Source: Eriocheir sinensis (lineage: Eukaryota > Arthropoda > Malacostraca > Decapoda > Varunidae). Taken from it: a stretch of 64,000 bases of DNA. The DNA lies in contig NC_066577.1 in the NCBI RefSeq assembly GCF_024679095.1, positions 20,001-84,000 on the forward strand. Reading direction: 5' to 3'. The notes beneath the pieces were generated by a model. The model searched no databases. It saw only the letters and a program-made list of their open reading frames with translations, and was not told where the DNA came from. Positions 11,292-23,035 of the stretch are shown here, one piece after another (within the stretch, counting starts at the first letter, position 1; each line of letters begins with the position of its first letter). A program made the translations under genes and the position numbers.

Positions 11292-12486
11292 GGAGATATG
11301 GTTTGTTTGCTGTCTTCAGCGCACTGTTTACTCCCACTATACTTGTGTTACTTACAGGTTTACTATAATGGCTTGTTTATTTATTTCTAGTATCTACTTT
11401 CTTTACCATTTACTTTCTTTACAAATCTACTTGTCTGCGTTCATTATTTACTATACTCGTATTTATTCATTCAGATATTTTCTTTCGTTCGCTACGTATA
11501 AATTTCTTAATGGACATGTTCAGCTATATGTTTATTTATGTATTTACTTATTACTGTATGTATGTTATCTCCATTTACTTAACTACTTTCTCTAATACAG
11601 TCGACACTCATTTGTACGGTAAGAAGGGAAAAGAGGCACCAAGGAATCCATTTTTATTTGGGTTCAATTTTCAAAGCTTACGTCCCAATTAGACCATTTA
11701 TGATACACCGACGTACTTAATCACTCCCGCAACTCTTGGTCTGCACGCGTTAACCAATAATGGCTCTGGAACTAATGACCGATGGAATGCGAGTCTATCC
11801 ACACTGACTGAAAGTAAAAACTTAAGCTTGATTTGGTCTTGCTGGTGCGAAGGGAAGAGTACACGCCCAATTCGTCTGTCAGGCATCCTCCTTAAACTTT
11901 GCCAATACGCTGAGGTTAAAAGTCAACGGAAGAAATAATCGACCGAGAAAAAACATACATCTATCAAGTGTCATTCTTTATCTTTACCAACATACTGAAG
12001 GTAAGAAACAAAAGAAATAAAAAACAGAAAAAATAGAAAAAAAAATATATAACATATTTATAAGACAGTTATCCCCATAAAAAATCTTTACACAAGTATA
12101 TCATTCTCAAGCTTTACCAATATACTGAAGCTTAGAGTCAAGGAATGCAAAAAAATAGAAAAACGAGAGAAAAACACGGAAGCTCGTACTGTTGTCTTAT
12201 CCCACCAACATAGAAATCTTTCCTGCCAACACGTTTACTGGACCGTCAAAATAGTGCATTACAAAGCCATTCTATCTTCCCTTTCTATTCCAATCTATTC
12301 TAGGCTATTATATATTCCCTTTCCCTATTGGTGGTCTTTGTGGTGGCGGCGGGGCGGGGCAGATAATCTCTCGACAACCGCAGGATGGAGCAGAACTTTA
12401 CAGACACTCGTGATGGACTGACCAGCTAAAGTTTCTCCCGTTACCTCTCGACGCACCAAAAACGGGTCACGGGGTTTGCCGAAGGA
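11292..12486. other. AT-rich non-coding DNA with degenerate direct repeats
   Basis: No supported gene in ~1.2 kb. Between about 11890 and 12150 three diverged copies share the words CTTTACCAA.ATACTGAAG and AGAAATAA (near 11895, 11982 and 12113). A GC-rich stretch at about 12340-12380 precedes the Fam-B tail and is not recognised. Confidence 0.5.
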
Positions 12487-12677
12487 GGAAACATGGAAAC
12501 ATGGAAACATGGAAACGCAGGCAACAGAAAGCCTATTGGCTCATTACGAGGTTGCCCGCTTTGGTGATTTAATTTGCTCGACAGCCTGGGGCCTGGGGAG
12601 CAGATGAAAGCACCTCGACATTGAGGAGCAGATGAAAGCACCTCGATATTGAGGAGCAGATGAAAGCAACTCAATAT

Positions 12678-14526
12678 TCAGTTTACTTCCGACGCAGCGA
12701 AGTGACGGTCGATTCTATATTTGAAGGAGTTGATAGTATTCGCATTTACTACTTCTGAAGGAAGATTGTTCCAGTGACGGATGACTCGGTTTGAAAAGAA
12801 ACTCCTTCCGATGTCTGTGTTACATCGACTAGACTGAATGGGTAAACCGTTATTTCTAGTTCTTAGGTTGGTTTGCAATTCAAAGAAATTGGAGTAATCG
12901 ACGTTATTGAATTTTTTAAGATACTTGAAGACTTGAATCATATCTCCTCGTAGGCGTCTTTTCTCCAATGTAAAGAGATTGAGTCGCTTGAGTCGTTCCT
13001 CGTACGGTTGAGCCCTCAAGGTTGGTATCATTTTCGTGGCGCGTCGCTGAATCCTTTCCAGTAAATCAATATCCTTTCTGTAATTAGGAGACCAGAACTG
13101 TACTGCATACTCGAGGTGCGGTCTTACCATGGAATTATACAAGGATAGCATCACGTCTGGCGTTTTACACTCGAAGTTCCTCGCTATGAACCCGAGCATA
13201 GTGTTGGCTTTGTTGTATGCTTTTTTACAGTGATTCGCGTGTTTCAGGTCACTACTGATAGTGACTCCAAGATCCTTTTCCTCCTGCATCGCTTGCAGAG
13301 GTCTCCCATTCATGATGTATGTGTGGTTACTATTTCTGGACCCAATGTGCATGACTTTGCATTTGTCAACATTAAAGGACATTTGCCATTTTTCCGACCA
13401 TTCGATAATGTGATTGAGGTCTTTCTGAATGATTTCGCAGTCGGTCTTTGTGAGGCCCTTTCCCCCCACCTTAGTGTCATCAGCAAATTTCGATATTGTG
13501 GATTTCAGTCCTGATTCGAGGTCGTTGATATTATATGATGAAGAGAATGGGTCCCAGCACTGACCCTTGAGGCACTCCACTAGTGACTGGAAGCCAATCG
13601 GAAGGCTGTCCGTTGAGTAGTACTCGTTGTTTTCTGTCGGTGAGCCAATCTCTTATCCACGCGATCAGATTGGCTCCAATGCCCGCCGAGTGCAGTTTCT
13701 TAAGGAGTCGCTCGTGCGGTACCTTGTCGAAGGCTTTCTGAAAGTCCAGGTATATAACATCACTGGGGATGTGGGCATCCCAGTTCTTATATATACCTTG
13801 GAAGAAGTCTAATAAATTCGTTAGGCAGGAGCGCTTGTTTCTGAAGCCATGCTGGGTGTCGGAGATTACATTATTGTCTTCTAGAAACTTAACAAGTTTG
13901 TCACTAATAATCTTTTCGAGTATTTTTCTGCCACTGATGTCAAACTTATGGTCCTGTAGTTTAATGCAACGAGTTTGTCTCATTTTTTGAAAATTGGTGT
14001 TACGTTCGCCATCTTCCAGTCTTCCGGGACCTTTTTCAATTGAACAGACTGGTTGAATATGTTAGTGTGTGGCTGTAGTATTTGTTGTTTAAGCTCTTTA
14101 ATAACCGCGGGACAAACCGTCAGGTCCTGTTGACTTGTTCGTGTCGAGTTTATCCAAATACTCTTTCACTTCTTGGTCGCATATTGAGTCAATTTTCAGG
14201 GGCGTGATTCCCCTCGGCGGGTCAGGGTTCTCGGGCATGGTGTCGATGTTCTCGACTGTGAATACGGATGCGAAGTTACTGTTGAGGATTCTGGCCATCT
14301 GTTTACTGTCCTAAGTTGCAGCTCCAGTCTCGTCTGTCAGGGGACCAACATTGGATTTTACTTTCTTTTTCGATCTGATGTATGTGAAGAATTTTTTTGA
14401 GTTTGTCTTGATGTCACGCGCTATTTGTTTTTCGTAGTTGCGTTTACTACACCGAATAAGGGTGCGACAAGCTCTGAGGCTGTTGTGGTACTGAGTACTG
14501 GCTTCGGCCGTGTCATTCTCTTTCAT
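12678..14526 (-). pseudogene. Fam-B reverse transcriptase, copy 1
   Basis: Minus-strand RT in four frame segments: 14526-14311, 14298-14098, 13983-13531 and 13580-12678. Readable landmarks are STGPDGLS, HGFRNKRSCLTNLLDF, DFQKAFDKVPH (motif A), SGVPQGSVLGPILF (motif B) and SKFADDTK (motif C), then RPHLEYAVQFWSP and a C-terminal VIRHWNNLPSEVV block common in CR1/jockey-group RTs. The frame changes near 13534, where the other copy reads LFIIYINDLE, and again between 13983 and 14098, so no intact protein is encoded. The catalytic aspartates are retained within the fragments. Confidence 0.85.
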
Positions 14527-14654
14527 TAGGTTATAATTCCTTTTTTTTTAAGTTTACCGCCCTTTTTATTTCTCTGGTCATCCACGGTGGATCTACGGCA
14601 CCATTTACTCGCCTGGGTTTCGTCGGCACTGTAGCCTTTTCTACTCCCAAAAGC

Positions 14655-15400
14655 TTATCTTTGAAGTTGTTCCACGTTGTCGATTGTATTGTCGGTTAGG
14701 TGAAGTTGGTCCCAGGTCGCAGAGGGAAGCAGCTCACGGGCTAGGTTGAAATTTGCTTTTTTGTAGTCTGGTATCACTGACGGATTGTCTACGAGTTTGT
14801 GACTTATGTTGACAATGAAACGGATTAAGTGGTGATCGCAACCGTTAATTTTTTCACCAACTTCACAGTCGCGAATGAGGTCGGGGTCGCTTACTAATAC
14901 CAGATCCAGTAGATTGTTTTCTCTTGTTGGTTGAGTTACAACTTGAGTGAGGAACGAATCCTCCACCATTTCTATAAGCCTGTTATCCTCTTGATCTCCA
15001 GTCAATTGTCCCCAGTCAATGTTAGGGCAATTAAAGTCCCCAATTATTATTGCTTCTATACTTTGTGTTAAAGAGTGAAGCTCTTCGTACAGGGCAGTGT
15101 CATCGGCTACCTGTTGTTTTGGAGGCCTGTATACGGTCGCAAGTGTTAGTTTCTTATTATTCGCAGTTATTTCCACATAGACGGAGTCGTAATTCTCTGC
15201 GTCCTGTTTGTCTATTTTTATGGCAGGGAGCGTACTTTTTACGTAGCAAATTACTCCTCCTCCTTTCTTGTGCATTCGATTTTTTGGAAGCTGTACCCGG
15301 GAAATGACAGTTCAGATACTACATGTGCAGAGTTGGCCAAAGTCTCTGTGATGGCTACCACATCTGGTTTCTCAGTAGCAATATACGCCCTAATTTAGTC
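14655..15400 (-). pseudogene. Fam-B apurinic-type endonuclease, copy 1
   Basis: The exo/endo/phosphatase (APE) domain preceding the RT. The intact segment 15275-14655 shows ATVYRPPK, IIIGDFNCPNIDWGQL and NGCDHHLIRF, matching the conserved D-x-N and terminal D-H motifs of LINE APE nucleases. Upstream, in another frame, lie NARSLL and AITETLANSAH-like readings (N and E motifs). A frame change near 15275 separates them. The domain would nick target DNA to prime reverse transcription; this copy is broken. Confidence 0.8.
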
Positions 15401-15549
15401 CATAGTGTGTAATAGACTGCGTGCATTTGTGTACAAAATGGAAATGTGACTACTGGTTTGGCCGCGTCGTGTTGAATGAGTTCGCTTGTCGGAGGCGTCG
15501 TTGGTTACACAGTTTCTTGCAAGCCGCATCGACGCTACGGTTCGGTTGA

Positions 15550-15948
15550 TCAAGGGTTGCCTTTGCCTTGCCCTCGCCTCCAGTTTTTTGAATAGCTTTT
15601 CGAGAAGCTTTCAACTGCATCGTTCAGGAGCCTTCCTAGCCGCGCCGAACCAACCTCGTTCAAGTGGAGTCCGTCCTCCCAAAACAAATCTGGGCGCTGG
15701 TTGAAGTGATGCCATGCGTTCATGAACCCTACGCCTTCATCGTTACATAACTGCTTTAGACTAGTGTTGACGCCGTACGCTTTACTGTTGTTGTATCCGG
15801 CGAACGTATTGACTCTCGGTAGAATTCCAGAGACGATGATGTGAGGGCACTTGGTCTTGTATTTCCGAATGACTTGACGGTATTTTGCTAACAGGTCCTG
15901 AATTTGAGTTGACTGAAGGTCGTTGGTTCCCGCATGGATCAGATACAC
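15550..15948 (-). pseudogene. Fam-B ORF1 SGNH/GDSL esterase domain, C-terminal part
   Basis: A 132-codon frame reading YLIHAGTNDLQST, then IIVSGILPRVN, and near its end WEDGLHLNEVGSARLG. HAGTND supplies the SGNH block with N, and DGLHLN gives the D-x-x-H pair of the catalytic triad/tetrad. The Gly-Asp-Ser block is missing because the element is truncated just upstream. An esterase domain in ORF1 of CR1-like elements is established. Substrate and role in transposition are not known from this sequence. Confidence 0.8.
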
Positions 15949-16081
15949 TGTGTCGTCCTTCGCATCTAAACTTAGGCTACGGTTATTCTGGTGTATTTTT
16001 CGGCTTCTTTACCTGTTTGAACCCTTGTGAAGGATCGCTTTGGACCTCAGATAATCCAGTTGCTGAGTTTGCTGTGCTAGA

Positions 16082-16810
16082 GTATTAGAGGGAAGGGGAG
16101 GGGAGGGTAAGGGGACGAAAGTGGAGAGAGAACAGGAGGAGGAGGGAGGGGAGATTACGATGGTGGAGGAGGTAGGAGGGAAGAGAAAAAAATAACAGAA
16201 GAAAGGGAGGGGAAGGGGGAGGGGGAATTGATGGTTGGGTAAAGTGGTAGGTGAGAGAAAGCAAGGGGAAGGAATGGGGGATAAGAAGGAAGGGAAGAAG
16301 AAAGGGGCGGTGGAGGTACGAGGGAGTAGAGAAGAGGGAGAAGGAAGGGAAGGGAATTGATGGCTGGGGTTAGTGGTGAGGGTTAGTGAGGGGATGGGAT
16401 GGGGTTAAGAAGGAAAGGAGAAGTAGAAAGGGGATGGAGGAAGTAATAGAAAGAAAAGAAGAGGGAGAAGGATGGGAGGGGAAGTGGACTGAGGATAGTG
16501 GTGGGTGGGAAAGTAAGGAGGGAAGGGGGTAAGGAGGCAGGCAGAGAAGCAGAAGAAGAAGGGAGCAAGTTGATGGAGGAGGAAAGATAAGGGAGGGAAG
16601 GGGGTAAACTGATGGCTGAGGTTAGGTAGGTGAGCGTGAGGAAGGAATGGGTGAGGTAAGGAATGGAAGGAATAAGTAAATAAGGAGAAGGAATGGGGGC
16701 TAAGAAGGAAGGGAGGAGAAGAAAGGGGGGATTGGGTGAGGGAGAGTGATGAAGGAGGGCGATTTGGGGGAGACATGAAAGAGTACTGGGGGTGGTGGCG
16801 GGCAGGAAGG
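16082..16810. repeat. purine-rich minisatellite, ~127-bp degenerate period
   Basis: GGGAAGGAGG-type DNA in which the phrase GAATTGATGGCTGGGGTTAGTG recurs in diverged form near 16226, 16352, 16480 and 16605. The plus strand is nearly all purine. Minus-strand Pro/Ser/Leu ORFs are compositional. Confidence 0.7.
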
Positions 16811-17439
16811 GCGTGCAGGGGGGAGTGGCCAGTTAAGGTGAGAACGAAATAAATCTTTGAAAAATATATGTATAAAATGTAGAGGAGAAAAAACAAATAC
16901 TACACAAAGGAAAATTAAAGTCTAAGGATGGTGTCAGGGTGATGGGGATAAAAAGCAAATAAAGCATATGTCCAAAAACTGGTCAACAGAAGTAAAACAA
17001 GACGAGCTTTGATTTGAGCTGCAACAGATTATAAAGAATTGTTTAGTACTGAAAATGTTAGCAGGTAAAAATAAAGGGCAGGCAGGTAAGGGAGGAGTAA
17101 GGTAAATGAAATAAATCTTTAAACGGTTGATCAGAGGGAAGAAGCAAAACCATTATGAAGAGACGAACGGAACTAAATAACAAAAAAAAAAAAAAAAATA
17201 AGGACTAGAAAAAAATACAGAAAATCGAACTGATTAATCTTGAAAATGTTTAGAAAATGGGAGTATAAAAAAAATAAAAGAAAAATAAATTCAAGATAGA
17301 GGGAATAATAGGTGAGGTTAAACAGTGGTGTAGAAGACTAAAACAAGTGTTAATAGCACAAAAACTGTGCTAGATCGGCGTCACATGACCCTCCAACACA
17401 CCCAACAATTTATATTATGCAACTAGGGGTCTAAAATGG

Positions 17440-17580
17440 AAAATGCTGAAAAGTAAAGATGGCGCCACTATAAACACTTGCCTGCGCCACAACGGGATGG
17501 GGCCGACCATCAGGCCCTACTTTGAAGGCCTACCGGCGCCGGAGGCCAAGACGTAAAAAAATAAAAATAAATAAAAAATG
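17440..17580 (+). mobile_element. possible SINE-like unit with A-rich tail
   Basis: A GC-richer block (GCGCCACTATAAACACTTGC, then GGGCCGACCATCAGGCCC and GGCCTACCGGCGCCGGAGGCC) ends in AAAAAAATAAAAATAAATAAA. The A-rich 3' tail and the compositional contrast with AT-rich flanks suggest a short retroposon, but I see no A/B box and no second copy here. The rest of 16811-17830 shows no gene. Confidence 0.25.
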
Positions 17581-17829
17581 TTTATAATGCCATGATGTAG
17601 GGTTCATCAGGACTAACAAATGCTATTATACAATGTCATGTCTACACTTCATGGGTAAGCCAGGAAAACAACTTGAAAATAACAACATCAATATGAAGAT
17701 AGACAATCTGTTGACGCCGATCAAAATGTAAAAAGTTGAGCCAGCAAGACCAACAAAGAGACGGAAGGAAAAATTAGGAAAAAAAAGCACACTGGTATGC
17801 TGAAAATGAAGCCTGACAGGAGAGTGTGA

Positions 17830-18850
17830 TAAAAGTAGAAGAATGTGGGAGATGGCAGAAGGAAGAGAAAGGGCGAGTGACTGTGAATGTGGAGGAGAGG
17901 AGGAAAAAGAAAGATGAACGGAGAGCGGCTGTGTAGAGGGGAGAAAAAAACAATGGGGAAGAAAAGAAAAAGAAAGTGGATGTGACTGTGGAAGAAAAAA
18001 AAACAAGGGTAAGAGAGTGGGTGAATGTAGACGAAAGAGGGAGTGGGTGAGAAAATCAATTAGAATGTGGAAGAAAGGAGAGGATAAAGTGATGATTGAA
18101 TGCGAATGAGGAAAAAAGAAAAAAAGGAAGAGAAAACGAGAATGGAGTAGAAAAAGGATGATCACGAGAGAGAAAGATGGAGGAAGAGTAAATGTGAAAG
18201 AGGAAGAAGGAGAAAAAGGGTGATGACGAGAGAGATGTGAAAGAGGAAGCAGAAGGAGGAAGAAGGAAGAGTGCTGAATAAAGGAGGAAGAGAAAAGTAA
18301 ACTGAATGTGGAAAAAATACGGAAGAGAAAGACGAAAGATATAACAGATGTAGATGTCAATTAAGAATGAATGAATAAAAAGGAAAAGAAGGCAGCGAAT
18401 ACAGCAAAAAGAGTGAGGAAGAGGAAAACAGAGAGAGAGAGACAGTGCTGAGAGAGGATGAAAGAAGAGGAAGGATATGCTAAACGTGGAAGTGGAAAGA
18501 AAGAGAAAGAGCGAAGGCAAAGAGTGGAGGTGAAAGGGAGATGAATGGGAGGAGAGTGGTGGAGATTAAAGGTGGAGAGGGAGGAGGAGGGGAGGTGGAA
18601 GTAAGGGAGAGGGAGGAATGGGGAAAGGTGGAGGAGAGAGAGAGGAATGAACGGGAAAGGTGGAGGAGGGGGGATGGAGGAAAATGAAAGGTGAAGGAGA
18701 GGGGGAGGGAGGAACAGGAGGAGTGGAGGAGAAGAAGAGGGAGAAACAGTAAAGGTGAAGGAGAGAGAAAGGGAGAAACAGGAAAGGTGGGAGAGAGGAA
18801 CAGCGAGGAACAGGAGAGGTGGAGGTATAGATGGAGGAAAATATAAACAA
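17830..18850. repeat. purine-rich GAAGAGGAA/GGAGG tract
   Basis: About 1 kb of strongly purine-biased plus strand without a clean unit. GAATGTGGAA and GAGGAAGAAGGA words recur. The last ~280 bp (18560-18840) are GGTGGAGGAG-like. The ORFs are by-products. Confidence 0.75.
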
Positions 18851-20385
18851 ATGAATATAAAAAAAAAAAAACTTTTTATCGAATTATTAAACTATTTTGT
18901 TGGAAATGAAGAAGTAGAAGGAAATGGGAGGATGGAGAGGAATTATAAATAAATACACAGAAAATATCTGCGGAGCAGACAAAAGAAAAATATATAGCTG
19001 ATGCTTAATTAGCGTGTTGGAGACAAAGGTAGAAGAGCACCAAGTAAAAGAAAGTAATGAGACGAAAGCAAAGTTATGAGAAGCACAAAACTTTATCAGC
19101 ACCTGATGAAAAGACTAATATGTTTTCAGTAACGCACGGAAATCACAGTAAAAAAAATGCCAAAGAACTGTAAAAAGAGTATAAGAAGTGAATGCAAAAG
19201 GTATGGAAGGGAAAAGTGCCAGGAACACATTCACAACTAATATGAACGAGTAATGTTTTCAGTAACGGATTTTAATTACTGAGGAAAGGAAATGGTATCG
19301 GCATATTGGTTAAAAGGTTGTAGTGTGTGTAAAAAAACGACACGTGTTGAGCTGCAAAAGGTGTCTTGGAGGTGACTGCAAAGAGGAAGGAAGGAGAGAA
19401 TGTTAGTATTATATTAACAACGAATAAAGTTTTCATTGACGGATTTTAATTCTAAGAGAAGAGGTGGCAGCGACAAATTGTTTGATAGTTAAGTAAATGT
19501 AAGGCGTGTGGACAGCAAGGCGATGATATAAATACACTAAAAGGAACGGGTGAAAGGGAATGTTGTTTTTCTGAGACATTTAAATTAGTCTATTGGAAAA
19601 CAGAGGTGGAAACAAAATGAGTAAAAGGTGATCAGTTCTGGAGTTTAAGGAATGAAGAAAACTTAAGTGTTTGGAAAAATAATAAATAAGACCAAGTAAG
19701 GTTTGACTGATAAAAGGTGAATAGGTGAGTAGAAAGCACATAGTGCTAAAATATATATTAGCAGCAGATAAAAGTGAATAATGGTTTTATTAACGTATAT
19801 CATAACTGAATGCATCAGCTGATTATAAAAACGATGGTAATTTTAGTGGCGAATTAAAAAAAAAAGTAATATGGAAGCCGATAAAAAAGATATGCATGGG
19901 GTAAATGAGGTGAAGGTTAAGAAGGAAAATAAGAGTAAAGTAAAATATCTATGAATGAAACCGAGAAAACAGTTTTCGTGTGAAAAGGTAGAGGAAGACT
20001 GGATAAGAATGACGGAAATAAAGGAGAAGTAAAGGAAGGAGTAAAGGAGACAATGGATAGGTGACAGTAACTCAGAAAAAAAATATTATATAAATGTGCT
20101 GGGAAAGAAAGTTTGATGAGATTGAATATATTAAAAAGGTAAACATAAGGTGGTAAGGGGAAGGAAAGAAATGTTAGAAATATATATACAAAAACAAGGA
20201 CAGGAGCGAACAGGTATCCCGCGACGGCTCTTCCTCAACAATCGCCGTCCCGCTCACCCTGCCTCAATCAACCGTCGTCCATTAGTGATTATGACAAAAA
20301 GAGTTCCGGTGTTCATACTTTTCCTCGCGCGCCTCGTCCTGTCCATTACCAAGGAGAACTTCACGGCCAGACGCGCTACAGAAAA
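18851..20385. other. A-rich non-coding DNA with scattered degenerate repeats
   Basis: No supported gene. The phrase TGTTTTCAGTAACG, with or without GATTTTAAT, recurs in diverged form near 19118, 19253 and 19428, and more weakly near 19783. This implies an ancient tandem duplication with irregular spacing. A 105-codon ORF at 20150-20467 has no recognisable domain and overlaps the repeat unit at 20386, so it is not called. Confidence 0.5.
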
Positions 20386-20720
20386 TTTCTACTCAGTTCC
20401 CATTCCGCGTCATACACTTAACGTTTTCTACTTTGCTTCTTTTCTACTTACGGTGAACCACGATTAGGTTTCTACCACGCCACGAAAAAAATATCATTTG
20501 CATAAAAATCCTACTCACTTTTCAACCCGCATAATACAATTATCGTTTTCTTCTGTTCATTTTCTACTTACGCTCTACCACGATTTTTTCTTTTTACCTC
20601 GGCACGAAAAATATATATATGTTGCATAAAAAATCTACTCAATTCTCATTCCGCAAAATACACTTAACGCTTCCTTCTATATCTTTTTCCTACTTATACT
20701 GAGCCACGCTTTCATATTTT
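20386..20720. repeat. three degenerate ~122-bp direct repeats
   Basis: Units start near 20390, 20512 and 20635 with CTACTCA.TTC.CATTCCGC, followed by ACACTTAACG, TTTCTACTTAC and CCACGATTTT, and then CACGAAAAA and TTGCATAAAAAT before the next unit. No coding potential is seen. Confidence 0.7.
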
Positions 20721-20919
20721 CACCACAGGACAAAAAAAAAAAAAAAAAAGGCATCACACAATACCCAAAACTTTTCCCTTTTATCTTGTCACGCAGTTTT
20801 TCTTCTTTTTAATTCCGTAATTCATATTTTCATTTTCTTTCTTTCGCCAACCTCCATTCACTGTATTTCATCTTTCAAACTGTCACAGTAAAATTTCTAC
20901 TGTTGCACATACCCGTACG

Positions 20920-20921
<2 letters not shown>

Positions 20922-20985
<64 letters not shown>
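20922..20985. repeat. (CA)n microsatellite
   Basis: 64 bp of (CA)n. The sequence from 20986 to about 21840 is AT-rich without a supported gene; it includes a poly-C run near 21705 and a short (CAT)n near 21490. Confidence 0.95.
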
Positions 20986-20986
<1 letters not shown>

Positions 20987-21839
20987 TGCACCCCAAACAT
21001 ATCACAACGACACACCACACATAATTTTCTGTAATATTCACAAACCTGAAAGAATGGTCAACCTTACAAAAGCAACACAAAATACTTCCTTTAAATATAA
21101 CAAAAAAGAAAACTATACTAATACAATTTTATCACAATATCGCGGAACACACAACATTCTCTCCAAGGAAACATTCTCTTCTCAAAAAGGAAAACTCCCT
21201 TCTTTCGGAAATGCTCTTAGATTGTTTGTTTGTTTTCTTTTGGATTCCACGCAACACACTTTCTGCAACACACCAACAACGACTCACATACGTAAAGAGG
21301 AGCAAATTATTTTTCCTCAAACATTAAAATAGCAAAACACCTGCTTATTTCCCTTTGATAATGCACGGAACAACGTCCAAACGCATCACATTTTCTCCAA
21401 CACAGCAAAGCAGACAAAACACAGTCCATTCACATCAACACTCGCTCATTACGCATGCGTCCTTCTTATTCATTCCACCTCCTCCTCATCATCATCATCC
21501 TTGTTGCTCCTAATCACACAAAACACAGCTACCCCTAAAAGAAGAAGACCTAATCCCTTCGATTCCCATTTTCTGTTGCAATATCACGACAAGCCGAGTA
21601 AAAATAATACAAACCTGACGAGAAGCATAAAAAAAGGAAACAAGACACCCAATCCCCCGAATCCCATTTTATACTAACAAAGCAGAAAAAAACAGCCCAA
21701 ACAACCCCCCCCCCCTCCCGCCAAAAAATAAAAAAAAGGGGAGAGAAGAAAAGAAAACGTATGGGCACCAACGGGGTCCTAAAAAATCCTATTGCTCCGT
21801 CCACCTCTCAGTCTGTGCCGAAACGAAGGCAGAACATTA

Positions 21840-22140
21840 TGGGGGGAAGGGTGTGTCGGGCAGGGCCAGGGCAACACGGGGACGGGAGGCGCGGCAGGGT
21901 GCTATGACCTCTCCTGACCCAGCACGGAAGGCCCGGAGTGGCTGGCCTCGCCCCTGTCCTCGCCACCCGCCCCGCACACACCAAATTATGTCCTGGGCTC
22001 CGGCAGCGACCGCCCCGATTTGCATTTACACCTTCCCCCCTCCCCCCATATCTCTCTCTCTCTCTCTCTCTTTTCCAGTACGTGACACCCGATCAAAAAA
22101 TGACTCTCAGCCACGTCCCTCCACCCCGCCCGTGTAAATA
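21840..22140 (+). other. GC-rich block and splice-acceptor-like site, unassigned
   Basis: A GC-rich stretch of ~180 bp stands out from AT-rich flanks. It ends in a (CT)n tract followed by TTTTCCAG at 22071-22078, which matches a metazoan 3' splice site. The next ~60 bp are open in one frame. A 94-codon ORF (21853-22137) runs through but contains the CT tract and no domain. This could be the edge of a host exon or chance; I do not call a gene. Confidence 0.2.
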
Positions 22141-22212
22141 AACGTCATGCATCGCAACAAACGCGTAACCATGAATCCGCAAGTACCACCACCTCTATTA
22201 CCAAGCCTTTAG

Positions 22213-22910
22213 ATAACTTAAAAGTCCTTATTATCAATGCGCGTAGCCTAAGCAACAAGTTTGATGAACTGAGATGTCTTGCTCTGACAGAAAATTTTGA
22301 CGTAATTGCTATAACCGAAACATTTATCGACACCACAAATATTGATTTAAGTACAGAATGCAACACAGATGGCTACTGACTCTTCAACAAAGATCGTTTA
22401 AACCGTAGAGGTGGTGGTGTCGCCCTTTTTGTCAAAAGCTATTTGCAACCCACTGACAGAAAACCAAGAGACAGTAACGTTGAACATTTGTGCGTGCGAG
22501 TAAACATTGCAAAAGTCAGTTTAAATATATGTGTTACATACAGGCCTCCGGGGCAATCACTCGAAAAAGATGTTGAAATGTACAGCGTTTTAAGGCAGTC
22601 ACTTAATAACAGCGACTCACTGATATTAGGAGACTTTAACCTCCCCCATATCGACTGGGCGACACTGTCAGGTACAGATGGAGAGTCATATAGAATGATC
22701 GATTTTTTACAAGAAAATTATCTAAGCCAAATGGTCTCTGAACCAACTCGACAAAATAACATATTAGACCTTGTTATAACGACCCAAGATAACCTAGTCA
22801 GTAATGTCACGGTAGGAGAAAACCTCGGTTCTTGCGATCATAAATAAGTGCGCGTCGACATTACAGCTCAAACATCAGTGACTGAAAATAAAATAATGGT
22901 GCCCAATTTC
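22213..22910 (+). pseudogene. Fam-E APE endonuclease
   Basis: Motifs in order: NARSLSNK (N block), VIAITETFID (E block), ICVTYRPPGQ, LILGDFNLPHIDWATL (D-x-N block) and LGSCDHK (terminal D-H block). An in-frame stop after TDGY near 22378 and another right after SCDHK at 22847 split the domain. The layout is the standard APE of CR1/jockey-group LINEs, the enzyme that nicks chromosomal DNA for target-primed reverse transcription. Confidence 0.8.
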
Positions 22911-23035
22911 AAAAGAGCTAACTTCGTAGAAATCAGACGAAAACTAACAGAAATACAACTATCAGATGACGGCAATGAAGAGGAAGCCTGGCTAAACTTT
23001 AAAAATCATTTACTCAGTAGATCACATTCGTCCCT

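Larger units (their letters stand above)
12487..15966 (-). mobile_element. Fam-B CR1-like LINE, 5'-truncated copy
   Basis: A ~3.5-kb minus-strand copy colinear with the plus-strand copy at 39110-43736. Order on minus: SGNH esterase end of ORF1 (15948-15550), APE (about 15400-14655), RT (about 14526-12678), 3'UTR with three ~28-bp repeats containing GAGGTGCTTTCATCTGCTCC, then tandem octamers CATGTTTC. Homology to the other copy ends sharply at about 15966 inside the esterase domain, which is a typical 5' truncation. Several indels break the frames. CR1-group elements with an esterase in ORF1 and short tandem repeats in place of poly(A) are established; this copy fits that description. Confidence 0.9.

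Noticed and set aside
17626..18520. long minus-strand Ser/Phe/Leu-rich ORFs as membrane proteins
   Set aside because: They lie in a purine-rich tract where minus-strand codons are TTC, CTT, TCC and the like; hydrophobicity follows from composition. The same applies at 33800-34820 and 61860-63030.
20150..20467. 105-codon ORF
   Set aside because: It overlaps a degenerate direct repeat unit, has no recognisable domain and no context.
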